Shown here: positions 51,714 through 61,862 of the stretch, one piece after another
Layout of the letters: every line of letters begins with the position of its first letter
Numbering within the stretch: position 1 is the first letter of the stretch
Origin: Compostimonas suwonensis
GTDB taxonomy: Bacteria > Actinomycetota > Actinomycetes > Actinomycetales > Microbacteriaceae
Length of the DNA: 64,000 bases
Assembly: GCF_002797855.1 (NCBI RefSeq)
Contig: NZ_PGFB01000002.1
Location: 62,001 to 126,000, forward strand
Direction: 5' to 3'
Translations under genes and position numbers: made by a program
The notes under the pieces: model-generated
Seen by the model: only the letters and a program-made list of their open reading frames with translations
Database searches by the model: none
What the model was told of the DNA's origin: nothing

Positions 51714-51965
51714 ATGAAGACTGGCATCCACCCCGAGTACGCCCCCGTGGTCTTTCGCGACCTCGCTTCGGGCGCCACGTTCCTGACCCGTTCGACGGTG
51801 GGCAGCTCGAAGACCATCGAGTGGGAAGACGGCAACACCTACCCCGTCATCGACGTCGAGATCTCCTCCGAGTCGCACCCGTTCTACACGGGCAAGCAGC
51901 GCATTCTCGACTCGGCCGGCCGCGTCGAGAAGTTCAACTCGCGCTACAAGAACTTCGGCAAGTAG
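51714..51965 (+). CDS. rpmE2: 50S ribosomal protein L31, type B
   Basis: An 83-residue ribosomal protein of the zinc-independent (C-minus) type: the CxxC pair of classical L31 is missing. [16 protein letters not shown] and [20 protein letters not shown] are diagnostic. In some bacteria this form replaces the zinc-binding L31 when zinc is scarce; in others it is the only one. A TGAGGA sequence lies 7-12 nt before the ATG. A strong terminator follows. Confidence 0.96.
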   Translation: MKTGIHPEYAPVVFRDLASGATFLTRSTVGSSKTIEWEDGNTYPVIDVEISSESHPFYTGKQRILDSAGRVEKFNSRYKNFGK

Positions 51966-51990
51966 AAGTCGGGCGGGCTCGTCCCGCCGG

Positions 51991-52026
51991 CAGAAAAGGC
52001 AGTCGGTTCGCCGACTGCCTTTTCTG
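51991..52026 (+). terminator. Intrinsic terminator after rpmE2
   Basis: CAGAAAAGGCAGTCGG and its complement form a 16-bp perfect stem around a TTCG tetraloop. The right arm ends in CCTTTTCTG, giving the T-run. The A-rich left arm would also let it serve the minus strand, which converges from the exonuclease gene. Confidence 0.9.
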
Positions 52027-52060
52027 CGTTAACCTCCCGCTTACGCGTCAACCCCGTACG

Positions 52061-52939
52061 TCACGCGAACGGCCGCTCCGGCCATGACCCGGATGCCGTG
52101 AAGCTCGGGTCTTTCGTGCGGCGCATGTAGTCCTGGAAGCTCTCGGCCTGCTCGTGGAACCACTCCACCTGGCGGTCGTGGAGCTCGGCGGCGGTGAGTG
52201 CGAAGATCTCGGCGTTGACGCGGGCGATGGCCTGAGCGACCCGCCCGGCGGCGATCGCGTCGGCTCCCGCGTCGTGGGCATCGGTGAGGGGCACGCCGTA
52301 GAACTCGGCCGCGGCCTCGAGCGTGCGCTTGCCCTTGCGGTAGCGGTCGACGGCCTTGTCGATGACGAGGGGATCGATGATGGGCAGCGGGGCCTCGAGC
52401 GGAGGCACGCCGTAGCGGCGGGCCTCGCGGTTGAGCAGCGTGAAGTCGTAGGGGGCGTTGTAGGCGACGACGGCGATGCCGCGCAGGAAGATCGAGGCGA
52501 TCGTCTCCACGATCTCGGAGACGCCCGTGCCCGCGGGCATCCCGGCGAGCCGCGCGTGCTCGGTCGTGATGCCGTGCACGTTCGTCGCCTGCTCGGGGAT
52601 GTCGATGCCGGGGTCGAGCAGCCAGTCGCGCCTCTCGACGACCGCCCCGGTCTCGTCGATGAGGCCGACGTGCGCCGTCACGATCCGGCTCGTCTCGACG
52701 TCGATGCCTGTGGTCTCGAGATCGAAGACCCCGAGCAACCCGGACCAGTGCGCGGCGCTCTGTGCGCTCGAGCTCTGTGCATTCGAGCTCTGCGCGCTTG
52801 AACTCGGTGCGTTCGAGCTCCGTTCGTCCCGTCCCGGGTCGTCCAGCTCCAGACCGCTGAGCTGCACGCTCGCGGTCTCGAAGCCGGCGGCCCCTTCCCT
52901 CTGGAGGTCGGTCGTCTCGTAGCCCTTGCCGTCGTTCAT
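52061..52939 (-). CDS. DnaQ-type 3'-5' exonuclease
   Basis: A 292-residue protein with a DEDDh exonuclease domain (about 66-245). Motif I is GVFDLETTGID with Asp73 and Glu75, motif II is AYNAPYDFTLL, and motif III is DAHDAGADAIAAGR. The N-terminal 65 residues are low-complexity and include a pentapeptide repeat SS(N/S)AQ encoded by a 15-bp DNA tandem array. It could be a proofreading epsilon subunit or a general DnaQ-like nuclease. The predicted Pol I of this genome lacks proofreading, but a link between the two is only speculation. It is convergent with rpmE2. Confidence 0.9.
   Translation of the reverse strand: MNDGKGYETTDLQREGAAGFETASVQLSGLELDDPGRDERSSNAPSSSAQSSNAQSSSAQSAAHWSGLLGVFDLETTGIDVETSRIVTAHVGLIDETGAVVERRDWLLDPGIDIPEQATNVHGITTEHARLAGMPAGTGVSEIVETIASIFLRGIAVVAYNAPYDFTLLNREARRYGVPPLEAPLPIIDPLVIDKAVDRYRKGKRTLEAAAEFYGVPLTDAHDAGADAIAAGRVAQAIARVNAEIFALTAAELHDRQVEWFHEQAESFQDYMRRTKDPSFTASGSWPERPFA
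52757..52826. repeat. Tandem repeat, 15-bp unit, in the exonuclease gene
   Basis: Units GCTCTGTGCGCTCGA (52757), GCTCTGTGCATTCGA (52772), GCTCTGCGCGCTTGA (52787), ACTCGGTGCGTTCGA (52802) and a partial fifth. They encode the SSNAQ-type repeat at residues about 40-60. Confidence 0.9.
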
Positions 52940-53041
52940 CCTGTCACTCTACGGCGGACCACCGTCATCCTCGGGCACGACGGGCGGGGCTGTGCAGGGA
53001 GCGTGCCGCAGCGTCCGCCGTCGCAGCCGTTCAGCACCCGT

Positions 53042-54751
<1,710 letters not shown>

Positions 54752-54812
54752 TCTGCTCCTCGTCACTGTTGTGGCGTCTGTGGCGTCGCCGGCGATTCGC
54801 GGCAGTTCTTCG

Positions 54813-54818
54813 AGTCTA
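54813..54818 (-). promoter_or_regulatory. -10 element of treS
   Basis: TAGACT on the minus strand, about 60 nt before the treS GTG; a second TAGACT on the plus strand at 54860 serves the divergent hydrolase gene. Confidence 0.45.
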
Positions 54819-54859
54819 AGACGCCCGCGGGGTGCGCTGTCCATACCAATCAGCGCGCC

Positions 54860-54865
54860 TAGACT
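54860..54865 (+). promoter_or_regulatory. -10 element of the alpha/beta hydrolase gene
   Basis: TAGACT, 9 nt before the ATG, so transcripts would have a leader of about 2-3 nt at most. Confidence 0.45.
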
Positions 54866-54874
54866 TGGACGACG

Positions 54875-55792
54875 ATGACCGTGCCCTCGCCCTATCACGA
54901 ACTCCTCGACCGGATCCCGGTGCGAGCGGAATCGCTTTCCCTCGACGGCGGTCTCACCCGCTACTGGGTCTACGGCGACGCGGATGCCCGCACGACGATC
55001 GTCATGGTGCACGGCTTCCGAGGCGATCACCACGGTCTCGAGCCCGTCGTCGCGCAGCTCGGCTCCGACTACCGCATCATCTCGCCCGACCTGCCCGGTT
55101 TCGGGGAGTCGACGCCCCTGCCCGGCAGAACGCACGACATCGACACCTACGCGCGCTGGCTCGACGACTTCGTGCAGGCGCTGGGCCTCAACCGCGCCCG
55201 CACGATTGTGCTCGGGCACTCCTTCGGCTCGATCGTCGTCTCCGCAGCCCTCGCGGCGCCCTCCGGCACCATCGCGGGATCGGTGCGCTCCGTCATCCTC
55301 GTGAACCCGATCGCCGCACCCGCCCTCGCCGGGCCGCGCGGCATCCTGACGAAGCTCGCCGTCTTCTACTACCGCCTCGGCGCGGCGCTTCCCGAGAGGC
55401 TCGGCTTCGGGCTGCTGCGCAACCGCGCGATCGTGCGGGTCATGAGCGTGACGATGGCCAAGACCGGCGACCGAGGCCTGCGGCGCTGGATCCACGACCA
55501 GCACGACCGCTACTTCTCGGCCTTCGCCAATCGCCGGGTCGTGCTCGAGGCGTTCGAGGCCTCGGTGAGCAACGACGTGAGCGAGTACGCGGAGCGCATC
55601 ACCCTGCCGACCCAGCTCATCGCCGCCGACAGAGACGACATCACCCCGGTCGCGGCCGAGCGCCGGCTCGCGACCCTGTTCCCCGACGCGCGGCTGCACG
55701 TGATCGAGGGCGTCGGCCACCTCATCCACTACGAGGCGCCGGCCGAGGCGGCAGGTGTCATCGAGGGCTTCATCGCCGAGGTGCGAGCGTGA
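54875..55792 (+). CDS. Alpha/beta hydrolase
   Basis: A 305-residue hydrolase of the alpha/beta fold. The oxyanion loop is MVHGFRGDHHG, the nucleophile elbow GHSFGS has Ser116, an acid is likely in LIAADRDDITP and the His in GVGHLIHYE. PDLPGFGES is the typical strand-4 loop. There is no signal peptide or membrane segment. The substrate is unknown. The stop overlaps the GT4 gene by GTGA, so the two form an operon, hinting at a role in making or trimming a glycoconjugate. Confidence 0.88.
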   Translation: MTVPSPYHELLDRIPVRAESLSLDGGLTRYWVYGDADARTTIVMVHGFRGDHHGLEPVVAQLGSDYRIISPDLPGFGESTPLPGRTHDIDTYARWLDDFVQALGLNRARTIVLGHSFGSIVVSAALAAPSGTIAGSVRSVILVNPIAAPALAGPRGILTKLAVFYYRLGAALPERLGFGLLRNRAIVRVMSVTMAKTGDRGLRRWIHDQHDRYFSAFANRRVVLEAFEASVSNDVSEYAERITLPTQLIAADRDDITPVAAERRLATLFPDARLHVIEGVGHLIHYEAPAEAAGVIEGFIAEVRA

Positions 55793-56904
55793 GCCTGCGG
55801 ATCGTCTTCGACTGCCGGTACACGCGATTCGACCGGCACGACGGCATCAGCCGCTACACCTCGAGCCTCGTGGAGGCGCTCGGCAGGCTGCATCCGGTGA
55901 TCATGCTCATCAACGACCACCGTCAGCTCGCGCTGCTGCCCGATCTGCCCTGGGAGCTCGTGAGTGCGCCGACGAGCGCGCGCGAGCCCTTCGTGGCCCG
56001 GCAGGTCAACCGCCTGAAGCCGGATGTCGTGTTCAGCCCCATGCAGACGATGGGCTCGTTCGGCCGCCGCTACCGCCTCGCGCTCACCGTGCACGACCTC
56101 ATCTACTACCGCAACCGCACGCCCCCGCGCGAGCTGCCTCAGGCGATCCGCCTGCTGTGGCGGCTGTACCACCTCGCCTGGTGGCCGCAGAGGATGCTGC
56201 TGAACCGCTCGGACGCCGTCGTGACGGTGTCGCAGACGACCGAGTCGCTCATCGAGGAGCACCGCCTGACGCGGCGGCCGATCACGGTCGTGCGCAACGC
56301 GGCGGGGCGGGCACGGGTGCCGTCGGGGGCAGCCGATCGCTCGGCGGGACCGCTGAGCAGGAGCCTCGTCTACATGGGCTCGTTCATGCCGTACAAGAAC
56401 GTCGAGACGCTCGTGCGCGTCGCCGGGCGCCTGCCCGACTACGAGCTGCACCTCATGAGCAGGGTGGGCGACGCCGATCGCGAGCGTCTGCGCCGCGTGG
56501 CTCCGGGCGCTCGGCTCGTCTTCCACGACGGCGCGAGCGACGAGGAGTACCGCGCGGTGCTCTGGAACGCCACGGCACTCGTGAGCGCGTCGCTCGACGA
56601 GGGCTTCGGCATCCCGCTCGTCGAGTCGATGTCGCTCGGCACGCCGGTCGTCGTCAGCGACATCCCGATCTTCCGCGAGATCGGGGGAGAGGCCGCGCTC
56701 TTCGCGGAGCCGCACGACGACGCGGCGTTCGCGACGGCGATCCGCTCCCTCGAGAGCCCCGACGAGTGGCTCGCGCGCTCGGATGCCGCGAGGGCCCGGG
56801 CAGCGCTTTTCGACTGGGACGCCTCGGCCGAGGCGCTGCTCGAGCTGCTCAGCGAGCTGGGCGCGAGGTCTGGACGAGGCTCGGGCTCAGACCGCCGCCG
56901 CTGA
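55789..56904 (+). CDS. GT4 family glycosyltransferase
   Basis: A 371-residue GT-B fold glycosyltransferase. The N-domain begins SLRIVFDCRYTRFDRHDGISRY; LVYMGSFMPYKNVETLV opens the second domain; the donor site is LVSASLDEGFGIPLVESMSLGTPVVVSD with the Glu-x7-Glu pattern of GT4. The donor and acceptor sugars cannot be told. The GTG overlaps the hydrolase stop. Its last 18 nt overlap the 3' end of the sirtuin gene on the other strand, and its C-terminus is Arg/Ser/Gly-rich. Confidence 0.88.
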   Translation: MSLRIVFDCRYTRFDRHDGISRYTSSLVEALGRLHPVIMLINDHRQLALLPDLPWELVSAPTSAREPFVARQVNRLKPDVVFSPMQTMGSFGRRYRLALTVHDLIYYRNRTPPRELPQAIRLLWRLYHLAWWPQRMLLNRSDAVVTVSQTTESLIEEHRLTRRPITVVRNAAGRARVPSGAADRSAGPLSRSLVYMGSFMPYKNVETLVRVAGRLPDYELHLMSRVGDADRERLRRVAPGARLVFHDGASDEEYRAVLWNATALVSASLDEGFGIPLVESMSLGTPVVVSDIPIFREIGGEAALFAEPHDDAAFATAIRSLESPDEWLARSDAARARAALFDWDASAEALLELLSELGARSGRGSGSDRRR

Positions 56905-57777
56905 GAGGCTGAGCCGGCCGAGCCGTTCCGACACCGCCAGGAGCGTCTCCGAGGTTCCCGCGTCGACCTTGATGGTCGCGCGCCCGTCGCCCCGGGTCGC
57001 CCCGCGGTTGACGATGACGATCGGCATACGCCGGCGCCGGGCCTGTTCGAGCAGGCGGATGCCGGAGTTGACGACGAGCGACGAGCCCGCGATGAGCAGC
57101 ACGTCGGAGGCGTGCACGAGCGCCTTCGCCTCGGCGAACTTCTCGGTCGGGATGAACTCGCCGAAGAAGACGACGTCGGGTTTGAGGATGCCGCCGCACA
57201 CCGAGCAGGTGGGAACGACGAACTCGTCGACCCGGGTGACCTCCGCGTCGCCGTCGGGGGCCATGACGACGGAGTCGGGCAGCTCGATCCACGGGTTGGC
57301 GGCGAGGATGCGGTCGGAGACGCTCTCGCGGGCGAAGGTCTGGCCGCAGTGCAGGCAGCTCACCTGGTCCATCGAGCCGTGCAGGTCGACGACGTGACGG
57401 GAGCCCGCGCGCAGGTGCAGGCCGTCGACGTTCTGGGTGATGACCCCCGCGACGACGCCGCGCTGCTCGAGCTCGGCGAGGGTCGTGTGCCCGACGTTGG
57501 GGCGCGCGGCCGAGAACGCGCGCCAGCCGAGGTGGCTGCCCGCCCAGTAGCGCCTGCGGAAGCTCTCGGAGGCGAGGAACTGCTGCACGGTCATCGGGGT
57601 GCGCTGGGGCGCACCCTCGCCGCGGTAGTCGGGGATGCCGGAGTCGGTGCTGAGACCCGCCCCCGTCACGACCGCGGTGCGCTTGCCGGCGAGGATGTCG
57701 GAGATCCGCTCGATCTCGTCGTCGCTCGGTCGACGCGCGGATGACCCGCCCACGTCCGTCGCTGTGATCGTCGACAC
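56887..57777 (-). CDS. Sir2-type NAD-dependent protein deacylase
   Basis: A 296-residue sirtuin that removes acyl groups from lysines using NAD. The NAD site is VTGAGLSTDSGIPDYRG (37-53), QNVDGLH (115-121) and catalytic His133; the zinc is held by Cys141, Cys144, Cys191 and Cys194. The GTG start has TGGAGG 5 nt upstream, and a TAGAAT on the minus strand (57841-57846) is a probable -10. It converges with the GT4 gene with an 18-nt tail overlap. Confidence 0.95.
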   Translation of the reverse strand: MSTITATDVGGSSARRPSDDEIERISDILAGKRTAVVTGAGLSTDSGIPDYRGEGAPQRTPMTVQQFLASESFRRRYWAGSHLGWRAFSAARPNVGHTTLAELEQRGVVAGVITQNVDGLHLRAGSRHVVDLHGSMDQVSCLHCGQTFARESVSDRILAANPWIELPDSVVMAPDGDAEVTRVDEFVVPTCSVCGGILKPDVVFFGEFIPTEKFAEAKALVHASDVLLIAGSSLVVNSGIRLLEQARRRRMPIVIVNRGATRGDGRATIKVDAGTSETLLAVSERLGRLSLSAAAV

Positions 57778-57840
57778 GGTACCTCCAGAGCCCGGAGCTC
57801 GTGCGCCGGTCTTGCCGAGCGGATGGTCCGCCCTTCCATG

Positions 57841-57846
57841 ATTCTA
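57841..57846 (-). promoter_or_regulatory. -10 element of the sirtuin gene
   Basis: TAGAAT on the minus strand, about 63 nt before the GTG, in a short AT-richer patch (57838-57870). Confidence 0.45.
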
Positions 57847-57966
57847 AACAGCACAGTTTTCCGGTTTGTTTCCGGCACCTGGCAGTCTGGGAAATAGCGA
57901 TGCGGAAACCGGGCCCGCGGCGACCCGTCAGCGGCACCCCGACACCCACACGATGAATGGAGAAGC

Positions 57967-58812
57967 GTGCAGATCATCGAGATCTCGAGCCTCGACGACC
58001 CCCGGCTCGACGACTACGCACGGCTGACCGACGTGGTGCTGCGCCGGGTGTCGGAGCCGGAGGGCGGCCTCTACATCGCCGAGAGCTCGAAGGTCATCAC
58101 CCGCGCGATCGCCGCCGGTCACCGCCCGCGCTCGGTGCTGCTGCAGCGGCAGTGGCTGCCCGACGTCGAGGCGGCCCTCGAGCCCTTTCCCGACACCCCC
58201 GTGTTCGTCGGCGAGAGCTCGCTTCTCGAGCAGCTGACCGGTTACAAGCTGCATCGCGGCGCTCTCGCGGCGATGCACCGCCCCGTGCTCCCGGAGCTGC
58301 CGGAGGTGCTCGCGGGCGCCCGGCGGGTCGTTGTGCTCGAAGACATCGTCGACCACACGAACGTCGGCGCGATCTTCCGTGCCGCGGCAGGCCTCGGCGC
58401 CGATGCCGTGCTCGTGACCCCGCGCTGCGCCGATCCGCTCTACCGCCGCAGCGTGCGGGTGAGCATGGGCACGGTGCTGCAGGTTCCCTGGACGCGCATC
58501 GGGGAGTGGGATGCCGCAGCGCCGGCCCTGCACGAGGCGGGCTTCCAGATCGCCGCCCTGGCCCTGAGCGACACCGCCGTCGATCTGGGCGTGTTCGCGG
58601 CATCCGCACCGGAACGGGTCGCCCTCGTGCTCGGGACGGAGGGGGACGGCCTGAGTCGCCAGGCGCTCGCGGCCGCCGACACGACGGTGACGATCCCCAT
58701 GCTGCACGGCGTCGACTCGCTCAACGTCGCCGCGGCGAGCGCGGTGGCGCTCTGGGCGCTGCGCCCGGATGCGGGACCGGGCGCGAGATCGGGTGCGAAA
58801 CGCGCGCTCTAG
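57967..58812 (+). CDS. TrmH/SpoU-family RNA 2'-O-methyltransferase
   Basis: A 281-residue SPOUT methyltransferase of the SpoU branch. The N-terminal substrate-binding part (about 1-110) is followed by motif 1 LEDIVDHTNVGAIFRAAAGLG, motif 2 LVLGTEGDGLS and motif 3 IPMLHGVDSLNVAAASAVALW, which form the S-adenosylmethionine knot. Which rRNA or tRNA site it modifies is not visible. GGAGAAGC lies just before the GTG. Confidence 0.93.
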   Translation: MQIIEISSLDDPRLDDYARLTDVVLRRVSEPEGGLYIAESSKVITRAIAAGHRPRSVLLQRQWLPDVEAALEPFPDTPVFVGESSLLEQLTGYKLHRGALAAMHRPVLPELPEVLAGARRVVVLEDIVDHTNVGAIFRAAAGLGADAVLVTPRCADPLYRRSVRVSMGTVLQVPWTRIGEWDAAAPALHEAGFQIAALALSDTAVDLGVFAASAPERVALVLGTEGDGLSRQALAAADTTVTIPMLHGVDSLNVAAASAVALWALRPDAGPGARSGAKRAL

Positions 58813-58840
58813 GGGTGGTGTGGTGGCGGGCGGGCGGTTG

Positions 58841-58846
58841 TATGCT
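58841..58846 (+). promoter_or_regulatory. -10 element of the APC permease gene
   Basis: TATGCT, about 30 nt before the ATG; the leader ends in GAGGAGG. Confidence 0.4.
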
Positions 58847-58874
58847 CACCTAAACATCCAGAGGAGGATGGCCC

Positions 58875-60464
58875 ATGGCTTCAGGCGCCCGCACGAAGAC
58901 AGCACCTGCGAAGACGGCATCGGCACGCACGGAGAGCACCAGAGCGCCCGGTGAGGGCAAGGGCCTCGCGACCGGCACCCTCGGGCTCATGGGCTCGACC
59001 GTCATCGGCCTCGCCTCGACGGCCCCCGTCTACTCCCTGGCCGCGACCCTCGGCTTCGTCGTGCTCGCCGTGGGGGCCCAGGCGCCCATCGCGTTCATCA
59101 TCGCGTTCATCCCGATGCTCCTGACCGCCTACGCCTACCGCGAGCTCAACCGCGCCGTGCCCGACTGCGGCACGACCTTCACCTGGGGCACGAAGGCCTT
59201 CGGGCCCTGGGTCGGCTGGATGGGAGGCTGGGGCGTCGCCGTCGCGGGGATGGTCGTGCTCGCCAATCTCGCCCAGATCGGCGGCAAGTACTTCTGGCTG
59301 CTCATCAACGAAGACCTCGCCTCGAACACCTGGCTCGTGACGGCGACGGGCGTCGTCTTCATCGCCATCATGACCTTCGTGAGCTACCGCGGCATGGAGA
59401 TCGGCGAGAAGGTGCAGAACGTGCTCCTGGGCGCGCAGTACCTGGCCCTCGCGCTCTTCACCGTCTTCGCCCTCGTCGCGGTCTTCACGGGTACGGCTCC
59501 CGAGGGCTCGGTCATGCCCGACTGGTCGTGGTTCAATCCCTTCGCCTTCACCGACGTCTCGGCGTTCACCGAGGCGATCCTGCTCGCGCTCTTCATCTAC
59601 TGGGGCTGGGACACCTGCCTCGCGCTCAACGAGGAGACGAAGGATCCTCAGCGCACGCCGGGTCGTGCGGCCCTGCTGTCGACCGTCATCCTGCTGGTCA
59701 CCTATGTGGGTGTGACGGTCGCGGCGATGGCCTACGCCGGGCTCGGAACGGGCGGGATGGGGCTCGGCAACGACGCCAACGCGGAAGACGTCTTCTTCGC
59801 CCTCAAAGACGCGATCTTCGGCCCGTGGGCCTGGATCCTCGTGGTGGCCGTCATGGTCTCGGCGATCTCCTCGACGCAGACGACGATCCTGCCGACGGCA
59901 CGCGGAACCCTCGCGATGGCCGCGTACAAGGCTCTCCCCGCTCGGTTCAGCCGGGTGCACCCCCGCTACAAGACCCCGGGCTTCTCGACGATCGTCATGG
60001 GCGTCGTCGCGACGGTGTTCTACGTGGGCATGACGATCATCAGCGAGAACATCCTGGCCGACACGATCCTGTCGCTCGGGCTCGCGATCGCCTTCTACTA
60101 CGCCATCACGGCCTTCGCCTGTGTCTGGTACTTCCGCCGCACCCTGTTCTCCTCGTTCCGCAACGTCGTCTTCCGCGGGCTCTTCCCCTTCGTGGGCGGG
60201 GTGCTGCTCGTCGCGGCGTTCGTGCAGTCGGCGATCGACATGTACGACCCCGAATACGGCTACACGGTGCTCTTCGGCATCGGGGGAGTGTTCGTGATCG
60301 GGATCGGCTCGCTCGCCCTCGGCGTGCTGCTCATGTTCCTCTGGTTCACCTTCACAGCGTCGAAGCCGTTCTTCCACGGCGAGACGCTCACCGAGGACTC
60401 CGCGGTGCTCGTGCCCGACACCGAGCTTCCCACGATCCGCTCGGTCGACGGCGGGATCGGCTGA
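58875..60464 (+). CDS. APC superfamily amino acid permease
   Basis: A 529-residue membrane transporter. After a hydrophilic N-terminal tail rich in Lys/Thr/Ala (1-35) come about twelve hydrophobic segments; GLMGSTVIGLASTAPVYSLA and the PDCGTTFTWGTKAFGPWVGW stretch match the amino acid-polyamine-organocation family. The substrate is unknown. GAGGAGG lies 6 nt before the ATG. It stands alone between the methyltransferase and the carboxypeptidase genes. Confidence 0.93.
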   Translation: MASGARTKTAPAKTASARTESTRAPGEGKGLATGTLGLMGSTVIGLASTAPVYSLAATLGFVVLAVGAQAPIAFIIAFIPMLLTAYAYRELNRAVPDCGTTFTWGTKAFGPWVGWMGGWGVAVAGMVVLANLAQIGGKYFWLLINEDLASNTWLVTATGVVFIAIMTFVSYRGMEIGEKVQNVLLGAQYLALALFTVFALVAVFTGTAPEGSVMPDWSWFNPFAFTDVSAFTEAILLALFIYWGWDTCLALNEETKDPQRTPGRAALLSTVILLVTYVGVTVAAMAYAGLGTGGMGLGNDANAEDVFFALKDAIFGPWAWILVVAVMVSAISSTQTTILPTARGTLAMAAYKALPARFSRVHPRYKTPGFSTIVMGVVATVFYVGMTIISENILADTILSLGLAIAFYYAITAFACVWYFRRTLFSSFRNVVFRGLFPFVGGVLLVAAFVQSAIDMYDPEYGYTVLFGIGGVFVIGIGSLALGVLLMFLWFTFTASKPFFHGETLTEDSAVLVPDTELPTIRSVDGGIG

Positions 60465-60529
60465 GCGCGGGGCGACCCCACGGGGCGGGTTCACGCGGCG
60501 GCTTCACAGCGAGCGGGAGCACCAGCCCG

Positions 60530-60535
60530 TAGGCT
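60530..60535 (+). promoter_or_regulatory. -10 element of the carboxypeptidase gene (leaderless type)
   Basis: TAGGCT ends 6 nt before the GTG start at 60542. Confidence 0.55.
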
Positions 60536-60541
60536 TGCCAC

Positions 60542-61840
60542 GTGTCATCCTCTCGTCCCCTGCCCGGCCCCCAGCTGTCCGGCCCGCGACAGCCCGGCCC
60601 GCAGCTGACCCGCCGGCAGATCTATCGCAGGCGGCGCCTCGTCGTCTTCGGCGGTCTCGCCGTCATCCTCGCCGTTGTGCTCAGCGTGTTCGTCTACGGC
60701 GTCTCGGCGTTCGCGGCCCCGGTTCCGGCCACGGCCGCCGTTCTGCAGCAGCCCGCGGCCGCCGCCCAGCCGGCGGCCCAGCTCGCGTGGCCCGGCTACG
60801 GCTCCGCGGCCATCGGAGCGGTGGGGCGGACCGAGCTCCTCGGCACGAGCGGCGACCAGGCGTCGGTGCCCATCGCGAGCATCACGAAGATCGTCACGGC
60901 ACTCGTCATCCTCGACGCGAAGCCCCTCGCGGCGGGTGAGGCCGGCCCCGACATCCAATTCACGGATGCCGACGTCGACATCTACTACGACACGATCGCC
61001 GAGAACGGCTCGTCGGCCCCCGTGACTGCGGGAATGGTGCTCACCCAGCGGCAGGCGCTCGAGACGATGCTCCTGCCCTCGGCCAACAACTACAGTGTCT
61101 CGCTCGCGGTGTGGGCCTACGGCTCCGTCGACGCCTACCTGCAGGCCGCGACGGCCTGGCTCACCGAGAAGGGGCTGACCCAGACATCCGTGGCCGACAC
61201 GAGCGGTCTGTCGCCGGCGAGCGTGAGCAGCCCCGGCGACCTCGTGAAGCTCGGCATGATGGCGGTCGCCGACCCGACGCTCTCGACCATCGTCTCGGAG
61301 GCGACGGCCGACATCCCGACGATCGGGGCGATCGAGAACACCAACACCCTGCTCGGCACGGGCGGCGTCGACGGCATCAAGACCGGCACGACCGACGAGG
61401 CCGGCGCCTGCCTGCTCTTCTCGGCAGACGTCGTGGTCGGCTCGCAGACCGTGACCCTCGTGGGCGTGATCCTCGGCGGTCAGGACCACACCGAGGTCGA
61501 CGCCTCCGTGCTCGCGCTCGTCGCGAGCGCGCAGGCGGGCTTCCACGAGGTCGTGCTGACCACGGCGGGCACGACGTTCGGCAGCTACACGACGGCGTGG
61601 GGCCAGAACAGCTCCCTGGTGGCGACGGATGACGCGACGGCGCTCATCTGGTCGGACACACCCGTCACGGCCGTCGTGACGGCCGCACCCGTGCAGCTCG
61701 CGGACGCCGACGAGAAGACCGGCACGGTCAGCTACACGATCGGCGATCAGACGATCGACGTTCCGCTCGAGACGAGCGGGGCGATCACCGACCCGGGCCT
61801 CGGCTGGCGGCTCGGCAACCCGGGCGAGCTGTTCGGCTGA
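60542..61840 (+). CDS. D-alanyl-D-alanine carboxypeptidase-like protein (S11 family)
   Basis: A 432-residue penicillin-binding-protein-like enzyme expected to trim peptidoglycan stem peptides. The active-site motifs are Ser113-Ile-Thr-Lys116 (SITK), Ser180-Ala-Asn182 (SAN) and Lys280-Thr-Gly (KTG). A cytoplasmic tail of about 30 residues with repeated PGPQL and basic residues precedes one membrane segment (33-57), so it is probably an anchored protein and not released. The last 100 residues form a separate beta-rich tail. The GTG follows TAGGCT at 6 nt. Confidence 0.92.
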   Translation: MSSSRPLPGPQLSGPRQPGPQLTRRQIYRRRRLVVFGGLAVILAVVLSVFVYGVSAFAAPVPATAAVLQQPAAAAQPAAQLAWPGYGSAAIGAVGRTELLGTSGDQASVPIASITKIVTALVILDAKPLAAGEAGPDIQFTDADVDIYYDTIAENGSSAPVTAGMVLTQRQALETMLLPSANNYSVSLAVWAYGSVDAYLQAATAWLTEKGLTQTSVADTSGLSPASVSSPGDLVKLGMMAVADPTLSTIVSEATADIPTIGAIENTNTLLGTGGVDGIKTGTTDEAGACLLFSADVVVGSQTVTLVGVILGGQDHTEVDASVLALVASAQAGFHEVVLTTAGTTFGSYTTAWGQNSSLVATDDATALIWSDTPVTAVVTAAPVQLADADEKTGTVSYTIGDQTIDVPLETSGAITDPGLGWRLGNPGELFG

Positions 61841-61862
61841 GCCGCCTGGCCGAGCCCCGGGC

